From Lactarius indigo (lineage: Eukaryota; Basidiomycota; Agaricomycetes; Russulales; Russulaceae), in NCBI GenBank assembly GCA_025766275.1, contig JAFKAC010000039.1, forward strand, positions 248,001-312,000: 64,000 nucleotides of DNA, read 5' to 3'. Each line of letters begins with the position of its first letter. Position 1 is the first letter of the stretch. The position numbers were made by a program, and so were the translations under genes. Of this stretch, positions 19,501-31,837 are shown one piece after another. The notes under the pieces are model-generated. The model saw only the letters and a list, made by a program, of their open reading frames with translations. It was not told the origin of the DNA and did no database searches.

Positions 19501-21524
19501 GCCGGACCCTCGATCGGAGACAGATCCTCAGCATCTCCAACTGACAGTAAACCCACCGAAACCTGTATAACGGGTAGTGAGAGGAAGCGTTAGGGAGAGT
19601 ACACCAACACCTTACATGCCATCAGCTTTCTCGGAGAGCGTCTCGATCACCAGTTCCTTGTCATCCTCCCGCCATCTTCTGTCGTTGGCAATAAAATCAA
19701 CCTCGGAGTCGATATATTTAGCGATATCCTCCTTGTGTCCAATCTGGTCGTGAAGGGAGACGCGGAGAGACGTCAAAGGTTCGAGACGGTTGCGGATGTC
19801 TATTTCCGGCCGACTCGTGACGCATATGTGTAGATTCGGGAGGTGGAGATTAACGAGGTCTTTTACGAGACTGAGAACATGTTCTCGGGGAGGTCGCACA
19901 CCAGGGATATCGGGACATTCATCAAGAGCATCCATGATGATGTAAATTGGGTGTTGGGTCAAAGCTGAGAGCATGTCCATTAGACATTTCATCAGGACTT
20001 CATCGCTGGGTGGTCGGTTGCCGTTCCCATGTGCTGAATAAATAGGGGATATCATGTCGCAACAAGAAATCGAGTAGGTAGCAAACTGGAAGAGTAAAGA
20101 AGGTAGAAGGTCGTGGAGATGTTTCTTATTGTCATCTCGGAAATCAAAATAGAAATACGCCATGGAGGCCATTCCGCCATCGCACAGTGACACGACGTGC
20201 TGGATGATCGCAGAGCTGATCATGAACGTAAGCTGCCGTGTAAGAGAGTGTATAGAAATGGCACACCAGAGGATGCTCTTCCCCGAACCCGCTATTCTTA
20301 GCGGGAGTCGTCAGGGACAGTAAATCTCACCACGGAATAACGTACGTTTGCCATGGATCCACAATAAGGAACCCGTCGAGTGCCATTCCTGAAAGAGTGT
20401 ACCTTCTATAAACCATGCCGCCGTTCCCTTGTGGTAAGCACGTAACCCAAGCATGTAATTTGTCGATGGCTCGGGCGGAGATAGCCATCTTCGGAGGTCC
20501 AGTAGAAACTCCCTCACTATAACCACGTGTGAGGTGTTACAAGCGTTCGCAGCGAGGTCAAGGGAGCACGAACATTCGCGAGTGTCCATTTTGTTTACGA
20601 TCTCCTTTACCATACCTTTTGTTTCCTTCGTGACTAACCAGAAGATATTTAGGGATGAGTCGGTGGTAGATATAAGAAGCCACACACCGTCCTTGAGAGC
20701 ACTGGTATCCCTTGACACTTGTGCGATCACCGCGAGGAGCTCCCCCTGTTCCAACTTTCTGAGCTTTTGTAAAGCATCCTCGATATCGTTCATTCCCGCC
20801 AGCTTCTTTAAAATCGTTTCTGTTCAAAATTAAGCGAGATGAGGCTCATCACAGCAGATAGACCCACTAGTTCGTTTTTCCTTCGCCCCTTTTGTCGCGA
20901 TAGCAAGGATTGACAGTACTTCAGCCATGACCTTCGCGAGTACTTCCATCACTGCCTGAGTCGGTGGGACTTCGGTATAGGTCTTGAGGCGTCGAAAGAA
21001 GCTCTCAATTCTGTCGAAGAGCTCGGCTAACACATCACGGCTTGCCACAGTACTCTTTGCCGCCTGCCAGATATAAAGTTCTCCCACCCGATGCGGAGTA
21101 TCGGGCAAGCAAACTCACTACGAGGAGAATACCGATTCCAGAAAAGATGATTTTGGTAGGCGGGAATACCTGAAAGTCGACGTGAGGAAAAAGACAGGTG
21201 ATGAGTCTGGCTCCTGTGACTTACCGAACCAATGCTTTCACCAAGGGTGGCAGAGAGCGCGTTGAGGATATTCACGGTTGGGCTAAGCCACTTGGTGAGT
21301 CGGTCATCTTTGCTCCGAGATTGATTCAATTCATCGGCCTTCCCTTCGAGTACGGCGAGGATAGCATCAGGAGAATCGCAGCATTTTATCTCAGCAGCGA
21401 GTGGGTGGGCAGTCAGCTCTTCGCCAGTCCTCTTCTTATACTCTTCTAGGGCCTTTTCGAATATTGGCTGAAAGTGAGGAGTAGACGAGGAGGATGCCTG
21501 GAGACTGGACGACACGGACGACAT
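16532..21524 (-). CDS. Gene B: Goodbye-NACHT-ankyrin STAND receptor
   Basis: Probable non-self-recognition receptor of the fungal NLR-like class. Splice sites give eight exons: 21524-21225, 21169-21119, 21063-20868, 20819-20688, 20633-20346, 20291-20267, 20215-19616 and 19562-16532; total 4623 bases, 1540 aa, all phases consistent. Order: Goodbye domain (about 1-180), a linker with WLSPPEPSTNY, and NACHT. The Walker A GKPGSGKS is formed only by splicing (exon 6 is 25 nt), and Walker B is IYIIMDALDE. Then come a winged-helix-like region (FSHFSVKEFLTSDRLAASS) and some 18-20 ankyrin repeats, many in pairs of a canonical 33-residue repeat (TPLHLAS...LLDHGANVNAK) and a longer one. It ends ALMGLLYGY. 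The fourth intron (20687-20634, 54 nt) is open in frame, so its retention would not break the protein. Confidence 0.85.
20267..20291 (-). other. 25-nt micro-exon carrying the gene B P-loop
   Basis: Flanked by introns 20345-20292 (GTACGT...AATAG) and 20266-20216 (GTGTGC...ATCAG). It supplies the GSGKS core; the proline codon and the following cysteine codon are completed across the junctions. Gene D has the equivalent 25-nt exon at 30569-30545. Because 25 is not a multiple of three, skipping it would both remove the ATP site and shift the frame. Confidence 0.75.
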
Positions 21525-23885
21525 TGTGATGATTGTGATGAGCGTGAGCTAGACAATAGTAGAGTCTTAGGTAGTAAAGTGAAACGAGAGGAGGAACACG
21601 TTTCCCAGGCTGCGAACATCATGATGTGCACTGCCTCCTTTACTATGTGCCGGCGCTCGAGGACACCGTGGTGACTGCCAAATCTGGCAGCCGATATTTT
21701 TCCTTGGCAGTGCCACTGACAGTCCTTGTACTCGGGTATAGCCTTCACACAAAGACGAATACCAGTTGAGAGTATTACAGCCCAAAGTCCTTCGAGAGTC
21801 GAGTTGAAGACCGTTCCACATGGCATTGCAGTTGGACGTGTGTGTCCCATTCTAACTGAAGGTGATTTTAGCTGCATCGGTGCACTGAACTGGCCCTGAA
21901 AATTCCTGACACGTGGCACTCCGACCCATTTCCCCTGCCCATCCCCGCTTTCTGCCTTTCCTCGCCCTTCCCTCGTTATACCTTCCCCGGTTCTTCCCTA
22001 GGGCTTTCCTTTTCTTTGCCTAGGTGTGTGAGCCGCGGACCGATGGCCTTACCTAGTCCCCCCGCCGCTGCCCTTTCCTGAACTCATTCTGCGTGTGCGA
22101 GGTATAGTCATCCCCGTCATCACACGCTTCGTCGCACCCCTTCCTGCGCTCCTCCACCACGCCATCCTCCATGCCGTTCACCGTCCGCTCCCCGTGCCAT
22201 CCCCCGACGACCTGCCGCTACCTCCATTGTCTCGATCATCACTCTGACTGCTCCTCTCACTCGCCATTGTTTCACTCGCTCTGTGGCCATCTACCACCGT
22301 GCCGCCGCAGCCTCTCCCAACCTCCCCTCTCCCTCTGCTTACCACCCCCTTCCGACCCTCCTAATTATCGCATGTCTCCCTCCGTCTCCTTGCCCGTGCC
22401 ACCGTCTCCCCTCATTTCCGCCTTTTCCCCACGAACCCACGAACCCCCCTTCCCGCTATTGCGTGTAAAGTGCGGACATCTCTCTCTCCTCTCACGACCT
22501 ACTTGCCCACGCTTCCGCTTATCCACCTTTCAAACAGTCTCATCTCCTCTACTCGTACTTACCACCGCATCCTCGCCCGTGCCGCCACCGCCCCCTCCCT
22601 GGCGCCAGCTCCTTGCTATCCGCATGCTATACCACTCCTCGCCTTCGCCTGCCAGAGATCGCCCTCGCTGATCATTGCAGTTTCCCCATCCCTGGCGTTG
22701 TCTGGTCACCCTACCTATCTACTTCCCATGCTTCCCCCGATCTCCTCGCCATCGCTTATCGTGTGATGGAGATCGGTACCTCTCCGTCCCACCGTTTACT
22801 TTCCCTCGCCATCTTCCCTCCCATTTCCTGTTTGCCCGCCCTTTCTTCGTCCTTCTCGCCCGCGCTACCTCCTCGCCATCATGTGAGGGGCGATCGTTGC
22901 CTCTCATTTCCCTATTTCCTCACTACACCCGCTATCTCATGCCTCGCCTGTATCGCTTGCTTCCTGGTCTCTTGCCTACCTCGACATCTCCCACTTCCAC
23001 TCCTCGGTGCTTACTTCCACTTCTTCCTGCCCTCTCAGCGTCGCTCGCTCGCTGCCATCGCATGTGAGGGTAACTGTCGCCTTCGTCCCTCTGCTGTCCC
23101 ATACAATCCTCGGCGACTTCATGTGGCTTGCCACCCCCCTTGGCGCCGTCCTCCTCTTCCTCTCCATCCCGCCCGCTTTTTATTACCCCCCCCCCCCCTC
23201 TTTGTCGTCTCATCTGAGGGGTCTCCTCTTACTTCCGTTCTCTCCTTGCATCCTCTGGTTGCTCCGCCCACTTACCTGTGCTGTTATCTCTTCACCCTGT
23301 ACCCACTCGTCACACTCATCTCGCCTACTACCCCCCTTCGTTACCGTCTCCCCTGCTCTAGTACCATCTCCCCCTCATGCGTGTACCCTACACTTCCCAT
23401 CCCTGACATCGCGCTATTGCAGTTTCACGGGGACTGACTGGCCTCCCACGGTAAAGACTGATGTCTTGTATACACTCGTCTATGCAGCGTTCATCTCCCC
23501 CCGGAACGAGGCGTAGGGTATCAGTTCAAGCCATGGGCTACCTGGTCATTGTCTCATTGTAATTGACAATTTTCATGGGTCCTTGCGATTGTTAGTGGAT
23601 TTGGTAGTATTTTCAGCGATGTATGTACGCCAAGAATGCGGATGATTTGTGAGGTGGCGCAGGTCAATCACAATATAGACAGTGATGCAATGCGAGGGAC
23701 AGACGTACTCCAAGCGCCTTGTGAGATCGAGGTACAATGGAGGTCATTTTTACAGTAATGCAGGTCCAACACTGGTCTAACTTGGACCCAAGTCAACGGG
23801 ACAACGAGTGTAAGAGCGTGTGAAAGTCTTGCTGAGAGACGTGTTTCCTATACGCTTGTCTATCTGGCTGGCCTCGCAATTGGAA
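21525..23885. other. Spacer between divergent genes B and E, mostly pyrimidine-rich
   Basis: No supportable gene. From about 21930 to 23450 the plus strand is very C/T-rich (including a run of more than ten C at about 23187) with open but low-complexity frames. It resembles the tract upstream of gene A. The last ~330 bases (23560-23885) are the gene E promoter-side block that also recurs near 2541-2960 and 4490-4720. Confidence 0.5.
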
Positions 23886-25995
23886 ATGACATCCAGTCAC
23901 CAGGCGTCCTCATCATCCACTCCAAACTTTCAACCAATATTCGAAAGGGCCCTCAAAGACTATAAGAAGAAGACCGGCACGGACCTGACTACCCACCCAC
24001 TCGCTGCTGAGATAAACGACTGCGATACTCCCGAATCCATCCTCGCCGTACTTCAAGGGAGAGCTAACGAACTGAATCAATCTCGGAGTAGCGACGACCG
24101 GCTCACTAAATGGCTTAAGCCTACCGTGAATATTCTCGATGGGCTCTCTACCACCCTTGGCGAAGGTGCTGGCTCGGTAAGTCACAAGAACCAGGCTCAT
24201 TACCTGCCTTTTCTCTCACGTTGACTTTCAGGTATTCCCCCCTACCAAAATCATCTTTTCGGGAATCGGTATTCTCCTCATAGTCAGTTTGCTTGCCCAA
24301 TTCTCTGCGTGGGTTGCGAGGACCTCAACTCCATCTATTAGGCGGCAAAGAGCACTATGGCAAGCCGCGATGTGCTTGTTGAACTCTTCAGCAGAATTGA
24401 AAGCTTCTTTCGACATCTCGAGACCTATACCGAAGCCCCACCGACGCAGGTGGTAACGGATGTACTCGTAAAGGTCATGGCCGAAGTTCTGTCCGTCCTT
24501 GCCATCGCGACGAAGGGGGTGAAGGAGAGACGAACTAGTTTGTCTATCTCCTGCGATACGCTCGATCTCGCTCAAATTTGACCAGAAACAATTTTGAAGA
24601 AGCTGGCGGGAATGAGCGATATCGAGGATGCCTTGCAGAGGTTTAGAAAGTTAGAGCAGGCGGAGCTCCTCACGGTGATCGCGCAGGTATTGAGGGAGAC
24701 CAAGGGCGGTGTGTGACTCTTTTATTCGACCACTCACTTCATTCTGGACGTCTTCTGGTTAGATGCGAAACAAACAGATGGGATATCCAAGGAGATCGTT
24801 AACGCTCGCGATTCTTCTTCCTCCCTTGACGAACGAGCCTTGTCACCCGAGGAGCCTCCTGCACCCGCTCCTGAAATCTCCCACTCTGGTTCGTGGCGGT
24901 CCGTTCACCAAAGTGATGGGTTCAGAAGCATCGGTAAGAAATCGGAGGCCCACTCGCCAGGACCCGTAATCGAGATGCCAATGCGGCCACCCCCTGGGCC
25001 ACCCCCCAATCGCCTGCTGCCTACTGGCTCTTGGGAAACTTGGCTGGGCAAGTGTCATTGTTTTCTTCGTTACAACTGGCGTATAACATCCACCAACAGA
25101 ACAACACGGTGTTGAATACTCGCCGCCACCAAGTGAATCCGAATTTCATTTAACGCCAGAGTTCCCATCACAGCCACGCGGACTCTTCGGACCACGCTCA
25201 CCCCGCTCATCTAATGAGGCCCTGTCGCTTGAGGAGCCCTCTGGACCCCCCCGCCCTGGCGCATGGCGGTCCGTCCACAAAAGGGGTGGGTTCAGACGTA
25301 CTGGTAAGAAACCGGAGGCCCGTCCGGCATGGGAAGCTTGGAAAGGCAGATATCTTTTTTTTTTTTTTTTTTCATTACAGGTAGCATATGACATCCGCCA
25401 ACAGTGCAAGCTGGTCTTCAAGTTGAATACACGTCACCAGAGGGTCCACCACAGCCCTTCATACCATGCTTACCCCGCTCGTCTATTGAGGAGTTTCCTA
25501 CACTCTTCCGGCCCAGCGCGGGATGGCCTGTTCAACAGCGGGGTGTATTCAAGCGCACTCGTAAGAAATCTGAGGCCCACCCGCCGATGTGGTCACCACT
25601 GGCACCTGGGCCACCCCCCGATCGTGCGCAGGGTGCTGGCTCCTGGGCAACTTGGCAAGGCAAGTGCCATTGTTTTCTTCGTTGCAAGTGGCGTATAACA
25701 TCCGCCAACAGTCCAACCCGGTCTTGAATACACGCCACCACCAAGTGAACCCGAATTTCACTTAGCGCCAGAGTTCCCATCACAGCCACGCGGTCTCTTC
25801 GGACCACGCTCACCCCGCTCGTCTATTGAGGGGCTTCCTGCACCTGTTCACCAGCGGCGTGTATTCAGGCGCACTCATAAGAACGCAGAGTCCCACCCAC
25901 CAGGAGGCGTCATGGAGGCGCCAATGCACACACCACCTGCACACCCTCCCGGCCGTGTGCGCCGGCGGGCTGTTCGCTCAGGCCAGAAAACTTAG
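23886..25995 (+). CDS. Gene E: Goodbye-domain protein with a tandem proline-rich exon cassette instead of NACHT-ankyrin
   Basis: Eight exons with consistent phases: 23886-24176, 24232-24282, 24342-24537, 24586-24708, 24763-25047, 25100-25345, 25405-25659 and 25712-25995; 1731 bases, 576 aa. The first four encode a complete Goodbye domain, matching genes A, B and D exon by exon (MTSSHQASSSSTPNFQ..., VFPPTKIIFSGIG, MASRDVLVELF, KKLAGMSDIEDAL). The last four are related Pro/Arg-rich cassettes: EYTPPPSEPEFHL, FPSQPRGLFGPRSPRSSIE, GxFRRTxKKxEAHPP, MxPPPGPPP, GSWETW. Each starts and ends in phase 1. Introns after cassettes 1 and 3 begin GCAAGTG (GC-AG type); the intron after cassette 2 has a weaker GC donor. 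No nucleotide-binding or repeat domain follows. It might regulate or compete with the full STAND proteins through the shared Goodbye domain (inference). Confidence 0.7.
24763..25995 (+). repeat. Four tandem proline-rich exon-intron cassettes in gene E
   Basis: Units of about 285-340 bp start at 24763, 25100, 25405 and 25712. The intron parts repeat as well as the exons: CATTGTTTTCTTCGTT and GCGTATAACATCC, ending CCAACAG, recur. A fifth, partial copy of intron and exon start (about 25997-26105) follows the stop codon. The units differ by internal deletions. Confidence 0.7.
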
Positions 25996-26390
25996 CAAGG
26001 TAAACACCGTTGTTTCTTCTTTGTTAGAGGCTGCATATAACACCCGCCAAAAATTCAACCTGGTCTTGACTCTCGAATACACGCCGCCGCCACGATTCAC
26101 CTAGCAGGTATGGCAATTGAACAGACACGACGTGCTGCAAGGATGTGCACTAAATGCGCGTCTCTACGATGTCCGGATTTACGCTTCCCTTGAGAATAGT
26201 ACACTGTAATTCTAGATACCGGCGCAAATTACAGAACATACACGCCATGAGTGGAGCGGTCCGAGAAGACGATAAATAACGCACTGCTGCACTCCTTTTG
26301 AGGCAACAATTGCGTTCTATCATTGCGAGGGTATTCAGTATACGTTTACAGTGACACGGGCAGAATATATGCATTGATGCTGACCTAACA
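25996..26390. other. Convergent intergenic region between genes E and D
   Basis: Starts with the partial fifth cassette of gene E (to about 26105), then a region similar to the 3' flank of gene B. No gene seen. Confidence 0.5.
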
Positions 26391-26645
26391 CTAATAACCA
26401 TAACCGTGGAGCAGACCCATCAATGCTACGCATTCTGCTCGCCGTGCCCATCCCACGGCCAGTCTGATAGAGTGTACCGATGACAACGATTGCATTTCTT
26501 CCCGTATAGTCTCCCGTAGAATCTGGAATGGGAGTTGGCCTTCTTTGTTCTCCGCTCTTAAATCTGCACCGCTCTTGAGAAGAATCCAAGCCGCCTCGAG
26601 CGACAGAAGGCGCGATGCTAGATGTAAGGGGGTATCGTGGTTGTC

Positions 26646-28592
26646 GTTGGGCGCGTTCACGTCTGCACCACGCTCGATTAATAGCTGTGCAATACCGGAA
26701 CCGTCTTTTTCAGAGTAATCCTCGGCTTCGAACACTCGGTGCATTGGAGTCCGGCCCCGGCTATCCTTCGCGTTGACATTTGCGCCATGGTCAAGGAGCA
26801 TCCGCACCAAGTTGAGTTCGAGAAAGTGAGATGCAAAATGTAATGGGGTTTCGTGGTCCTCGTCTTGTACATTCACATCCGCACCACGCTCCACCAATAG
26901 CTGTGCAACGCCGAAATGATGTTCATCAGAATAATCCTTGTCTTCCAATACTCGGAGCAATGGTGTCCGGCCCGAGTTGTCCTCCGCGTTGACATTCGCG
27001 CCATGATCGAGAAGCATCCGCACCAAGTTGAGTTCGAGAAAGTAAGATGTGAAATGCAGTGGGGTTTCGTGGTCGTCATCTTGTGCATTCACGTCCGCAC
27101 CACGTTCTACTAATAGCTGTGCGACAGCTGAACGATCTTCATCAAATGGGTCCTTGGCTTCCAACATTCGGTGCAACGGGGTCCGGCCCCATCTATCCGC
27201 TGCATTGATGTTCGCGCCAAGATCAAGGAGGGTCCGCGCCAACTTGAGTTCCGGAGGGTAACATGCATAATGTAATGGGGTTTCGTGGTCCTTGTCTTGT
27301 ACATTCACGTCCGCACCACGCTCAACCAATAAACATACAACGCCAAAATGATGTTCATCAACATAAACCTCGGCTTCCAACACTTGGAGCAGTGGGGTCC
27401 GGCCCAAGTTGTCCACCGCGTTGACATTTGCGTCATGGTCCAGGAGCATCCGCGCCATTTTGAGTTCGGGGCGGTAACATGCATAATGCAATGGTGTTTT
27501 GTGGTCCTCGTCTCGTGTATTCACGTCCGCGCCATGCTCAACCAATAGACATGCAATGCCAAAACGGCGTTCATCAACGTGATTCTTGGAAACCCTGGCT
27601 TTCAACACTTGGAGAAGTGGGGTCTGGCCCAAGTTGTCCACCGCGTTGACATTCGCGCCGTGGTCCAGGAGCATCCACGCCAACTTGAGTTCGGGGCGGT
27701 AACAGGCATAATGTAATGGGGTTTTGCGGAACTCGTCTCGTACATTCACGTCCGCGCCACGCTCAACCAATAGACATATAACGCCAAAATGATGTTTATC
27801 GATGTAGTCCTCGGCTTCCAACACTCGGAGAAGTGGGGTTCGGCCTAAGATGTCCACCGCGTTGACATTCGCGCCATGGTCCAGGAGCATCCGCGCCAGC
27901 TTGAGTTCGGGGCGGTAACATGCATAATGTAATGGGGCTGTGTGGTCCATGTCTCCTATATTCACGTCCGCGCCACGCTCAACCAATAGACATGCAACGC
28001 CAAAACGGTGTTCATCAACGTAATCCTCGGCTTCCAACACCCGGAGCAATGGGGTACGGCCCAAGTTGTTCACTGCGTTGACGTTCGCGCCATGGTCGAG
28101 GAGCATCCACACCAACTTTAGTTCTGGAAAGTACGATGCCAAATGTAATGGGGTTTTGTGGTCCTCGTCTTGTGCATTCACATCTGCACCACGCTCCACT
28201 AATAACTGTGCAACATCGAAACGGTCTGCGTCAGAGGAATCTTTATCTTCCAACACTAGGTGCAATGGGGTCTGGCCCGAGTTGTCCTCCACGTTGACAG
28301 TCGCGCCATGATCGAGGAGCATCCGAACTAAGTTGAGTTCGAGAAAGTAAGATACGAAATGTAATGGGGTCACGTGATCCTCGTCTTGTGCATTCACGTC
28401 CGCACCACGTTCTACTAGTAGCTGTGCAACGGCCGAACGATCTTCATCAAACCGACTCTTGACTTCCAACATTCGGTGCAACGGTGTCTGTCCCCGGTTG
28501 TCCTCCGCATCGATATCGGCGCCGTAGTCGAGGAGGATCCGCACCAACTTGAGTTTCGGGGGGCAACATGCGTAATGTAATGGGGTTTTGCG
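26646..28592 (-). repeat. Nine tandem 216-bp ankyrin-pair repeats in gene D
   Basis: Each unit encodes 72 aa: a canonical repeat (TPLHYACYRPELKLARMLLD, then HGANVNAVDN) and a second one with an 8-9 residue insertion (TPLLRVLEAEDYVDEHRFGV, then LLVERGADVNVQDEDH). One unit has three extra residues. Units 3-6 are especially alike in both protein and DNA, implying recent amplification or homogenisation. Confidence 0.8.
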
Positions 28593-30544
28593 GTATATGT
28601 CTCGTGCATTGACTTCCGCGCCACGTTCCAGTAATAGTTGGACGAGGTTGGGATCGCTCCTTGAAAATGGCAAAGCCTTATCACCAGCGTTCCGAGAGTT
28701 AACGTCCACTCTACATCGAAATAGCATTGGACCTACCTCGAAATCCCCTCGATCTGCTACCAGGTGTAGTGGAGTCGAGAGGTCCTCCCGCCGTGCATTC
28801 ACATCCGCACCGTGCTGAAGCAGAAACTGCACCGCGCCGACCGCCAAATGGTGGGACCATTGAATTACAACGTGTAGTGGAGTCCGTTTATCCACTCCTC
28901 GAACATCAACGTTTGCGCCGAGCTGAAATAGGAGTTCTGCGGCCCGGGTGTGTCCTCCATGCAATGCTGCGACCAGCGGATAGCCGTGTTCGCCGCCAAA
29001 TTCGTTCACGTGCCACGAATGTTTCCTGGCGAGGTGCTCAACCAGGTCACAAAACCCAAAAAGGGAGGAATAGTATAATGGTTTCGCAGAAGCATCTATA
29101 TTGTATTCCCTGACCCACGCCGCGAAGTGTGGCTTGTCCCAGTCAAAGAGTGTCTTCATTCTACCCATCACTTGAGACGATACGCTCCCGACTTGCGCGT
29201 GAGAGACCCAGTGTTCAACTGCATATTCAATGGGAGGATTATTCCGGATCTCATTACGGCCACTGTCCCAGGCATGACCCCAACTCTCGCCAGAAGCCCA
29301 ATCGTCGTCCGGGGCACTCCGTGTGTCGGTGCGATCGTCCAAACGGAGTAGAATGCCAAGCGATCCCCGAGCAAGGGTTGTGTGCGCAGCTTCGGGGAGA
29401 ACGTGATAACGTAAGATATCTTCACTTGAGGCAGCAAGACGATCCGACGTAAGGAATTCCTTCACCGAAAAATGCGAAAATTGCACCACTCGCGAATTGC
29501 GTCTGCCAACGATGGTAATCAAGCTTGGACACGCGGAGAGCAACTCTTGTTCTTGATCCTCCGACCACCAATCTGCGTCCAACGTCGGAACTTCTCCCTC
29601 AATCGCATCAGCGTCGAAAGTAAGGATCGCCGCAAGCTCGTTAACACGGAGGGGCCGAATAGCCACAGTCAGGCATTGGAGTAAGCGCTGAGCATAAACT
29701 TGGTTGGTTTTGTGAATATCTTTGAGGACCCGCTCATAGGTTTCGTCCAAACTGTCGGGTAGTTCATTTAGAAACTGCCGGACCCTTGATCGGAGACATA
29801 GCCTCAGCATCTCCAGCTGACAGTAAACCCATCGGAACCTGGATGACGAATAATGAGAGGAGGCGGCGGCAGAGAGAACAACGCTCCTTACATGCCGTCA
29901 GCTTTCTCAGAGAGTGTCTCGATGACCAGTTCCTTGTCGTCCTCCCGCCATCGTCTGTCGTTGGCAATAACATCGACCTCAGAGCTGATATATTTATCGA
30001 TATCTTTCCTGTGTCCAGTTTGGTCGTGAAGGGAGACGCGGAGAGACGTCAAAGGTTCAAGACGGTTGCGGATGTCTATCTCCGGCCTACTAGTGACGCA
30101 TATGTGTAGATTCGGGAGGTGGAGATTAACGAGGTGTTTTATAAGGCTGAGAACACGTTCTCTGGGAGATCGCACGCCGGAGATATTGGGAGATTCATCA
30201 AGGGCGTCTAACATGATGTAAATTGGGTGTTGGGTCGTAGCCGAGAGCATATCCATTAGACACGTGATCAAGACATCATCGCTGGGTTGTTGTGTGCCTT
30301 TTCCGTGTGCTGAATAAACACGGGACATTATGTCGCAACAAGGAATCGATTGTGTAGCAAACTGGAAGAGCAAGGAAGGTAGGAGATTGTGGCGATGCTT
30401 CTTGTTTTCATCTCTAAAATCAAAGTAAAAATATGCCACAGAGGCTCTTCCGCCATGACGCAGTGATATGATACGCTGGATGATCGCAGAGCTGGTCAAG
30501 AAAATTAAGCTGGCTTGTAAGGAGCGATTATAGAAATGGCGAAC

Positions 30545-30569
30545 CAGAGGACGCTCTTCCCCGAACCAG
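30545..30569 (-). other. 25-nt micro-exon carrying the gene D P-loop
   Basis: Same size and position as in gene B, between introns 30621-30570 and 30544-30492. The conservation in two diverged paralogues supports the exon model. Confidence 0.75.
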
Positions 30570-31837
30570 CTACGAACGGGGGCCGTTAGGGAGACGTAGA
30601 CGACAGGTTTCCACAAGCGTACGTTTGCCATGAATCCATAACAAGGAACCCGTTAAATGCCATTTCTGAAAGATATGGCCTTCTAAAAACCAGGTGGCTG
30701 TTGCCTCGTGAAGGTCACGTAACCCGATGTTGTAATTGGTCGACGGGTCAGGCGGAGATAGCCACCCTTTGAGCTTCTGTAGCACCTCCTCCACTATTAC
30801 CGTGTGTGAGCTTTAAAAGTATCGCAATGAGGCCAAGAGAGTACGAACGATCACGAGCCTCCATTTTGTCCGCGATCTCCTTGACCATTGCTTTTGTTTC
30901 TTTCGCGTCAGCTTTTACTTCCTTCGCGTCAGCTTTTGTTTCCTTCACGTCTAACCAGAAGACATTCAAGATGAATCCTGTGCCCAGAAAAATAGTTACA
31001 CACCGTCTTTAAGGACATTAGTGTCACTTGTCACTTGTGCAATGTCCGTTAGAAGCTCCCGCTGTTCCAATTCACCAAACCTCTGTAAGGCGTCCTCGAG
31101 ACCGTTAATTCCCGCCACCTTCTTAAAGAATATTTCTAATCGGAACTACAGTAAGCGAAGGGCAACTTATCGCAGAAGGTAGACCCACTTATTCGTCTCT
31201 CCTTGATCCCCCTGGTCGCAGTGACAAGGATTGACAGAACTTCGGCCATGATTTTTGCGAGTTCATCCGTCACCGCAGGACTTGGTGGGACATTGGTATA
31301 TATCTTGAGCCGTTCAAAGAAGCTTTCGATTCTGCCGAAGAGTTTGACTAGCACATCGCGGTTCGCAGCAGTGCTCTTTGCCGCCTGCCAAAGATAATGT
31401 TCTCACGATCGATGCGGAGATTAGAGCAAGAAAACTCACTACGAGGAGAATACTGATTCCAGAAAATATGATTTTGGAAGGGGGGAATACCTGAAAGTCA
31501 ACGTGAGGGAAAAAGACAAGCAACAAACCTGGCTCCTTTGACTTACCGAGCCAGCGGTATCGCCAAAGGTGGCAGAGAGCGCATTGAGGATATTCACGGT
31601 TGGGTTGAGCCACTTGGTAAATCGGTCATCGCCGCTCCGAGACTGATTTAGTTCGTTAGCTTTCCCTTGAAGTACGGTGAGGATAGCTTCAGGAGAATCG
31701 CAGCCCTTTATCTCAGTAGCGAGTGGGTCTGTAGTCAGGTCTTTGCCAGTCATCTTCTTATACTCTTCTAGGGCCTTTTCGAATATTGGTTGAAAGTTTG
31801 GAGTAGATGAGGAAGACGCCTGGAGATCGGACGACAT

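Larger units (their letters stand above)
26391..31837 (-). pseudogene. Gene D: Goodbye-NACHT-ankyrin STAND gene with a one-base frameshift in the linker
   Basis: Same eight-exon plan as gene B: 31837-31547, 31490-31440, 31384-31189, 31135-31004, 30950-30622, 30569-30545, 30491-29892 and 29838-26391. Goodbye domain, NACHT (GKPGSGKS via a 25-nt exon; IYIMLDALDE) and a ~1149-codon last exon. After FSHFSVKEFLTSDRL come an early ankyrin section and nine 72-residue ankyrin pairs, ending GLLHGYGY. Exon 5 is 329 nt where the phase requires 3n; the frame before about 30820 and that after about 30794 differ by one base compared with gene B, so the protein would stop early unless an unrecognised splice rescues it. 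The exon 5 linker has three tandem KETKADAKEVKADAK-like heptad pieces. Everything else is intact, so inactivation (or a sequencing slip) is recent. Confidence 0.75.

Noticed and set aside
22171..23516. Long plus-strand ORFs of 130-270 codons upstream of gene E
   Set aside because: Same pyrimidine-rich composition effect as at 980-2480; no domain and no start context.
26646..28592. Regular repeats as a CRISPR array
   Set aside because: The units are coding 216-bp ankyrin pairs with no unique spacers, in a eukaryotic context.
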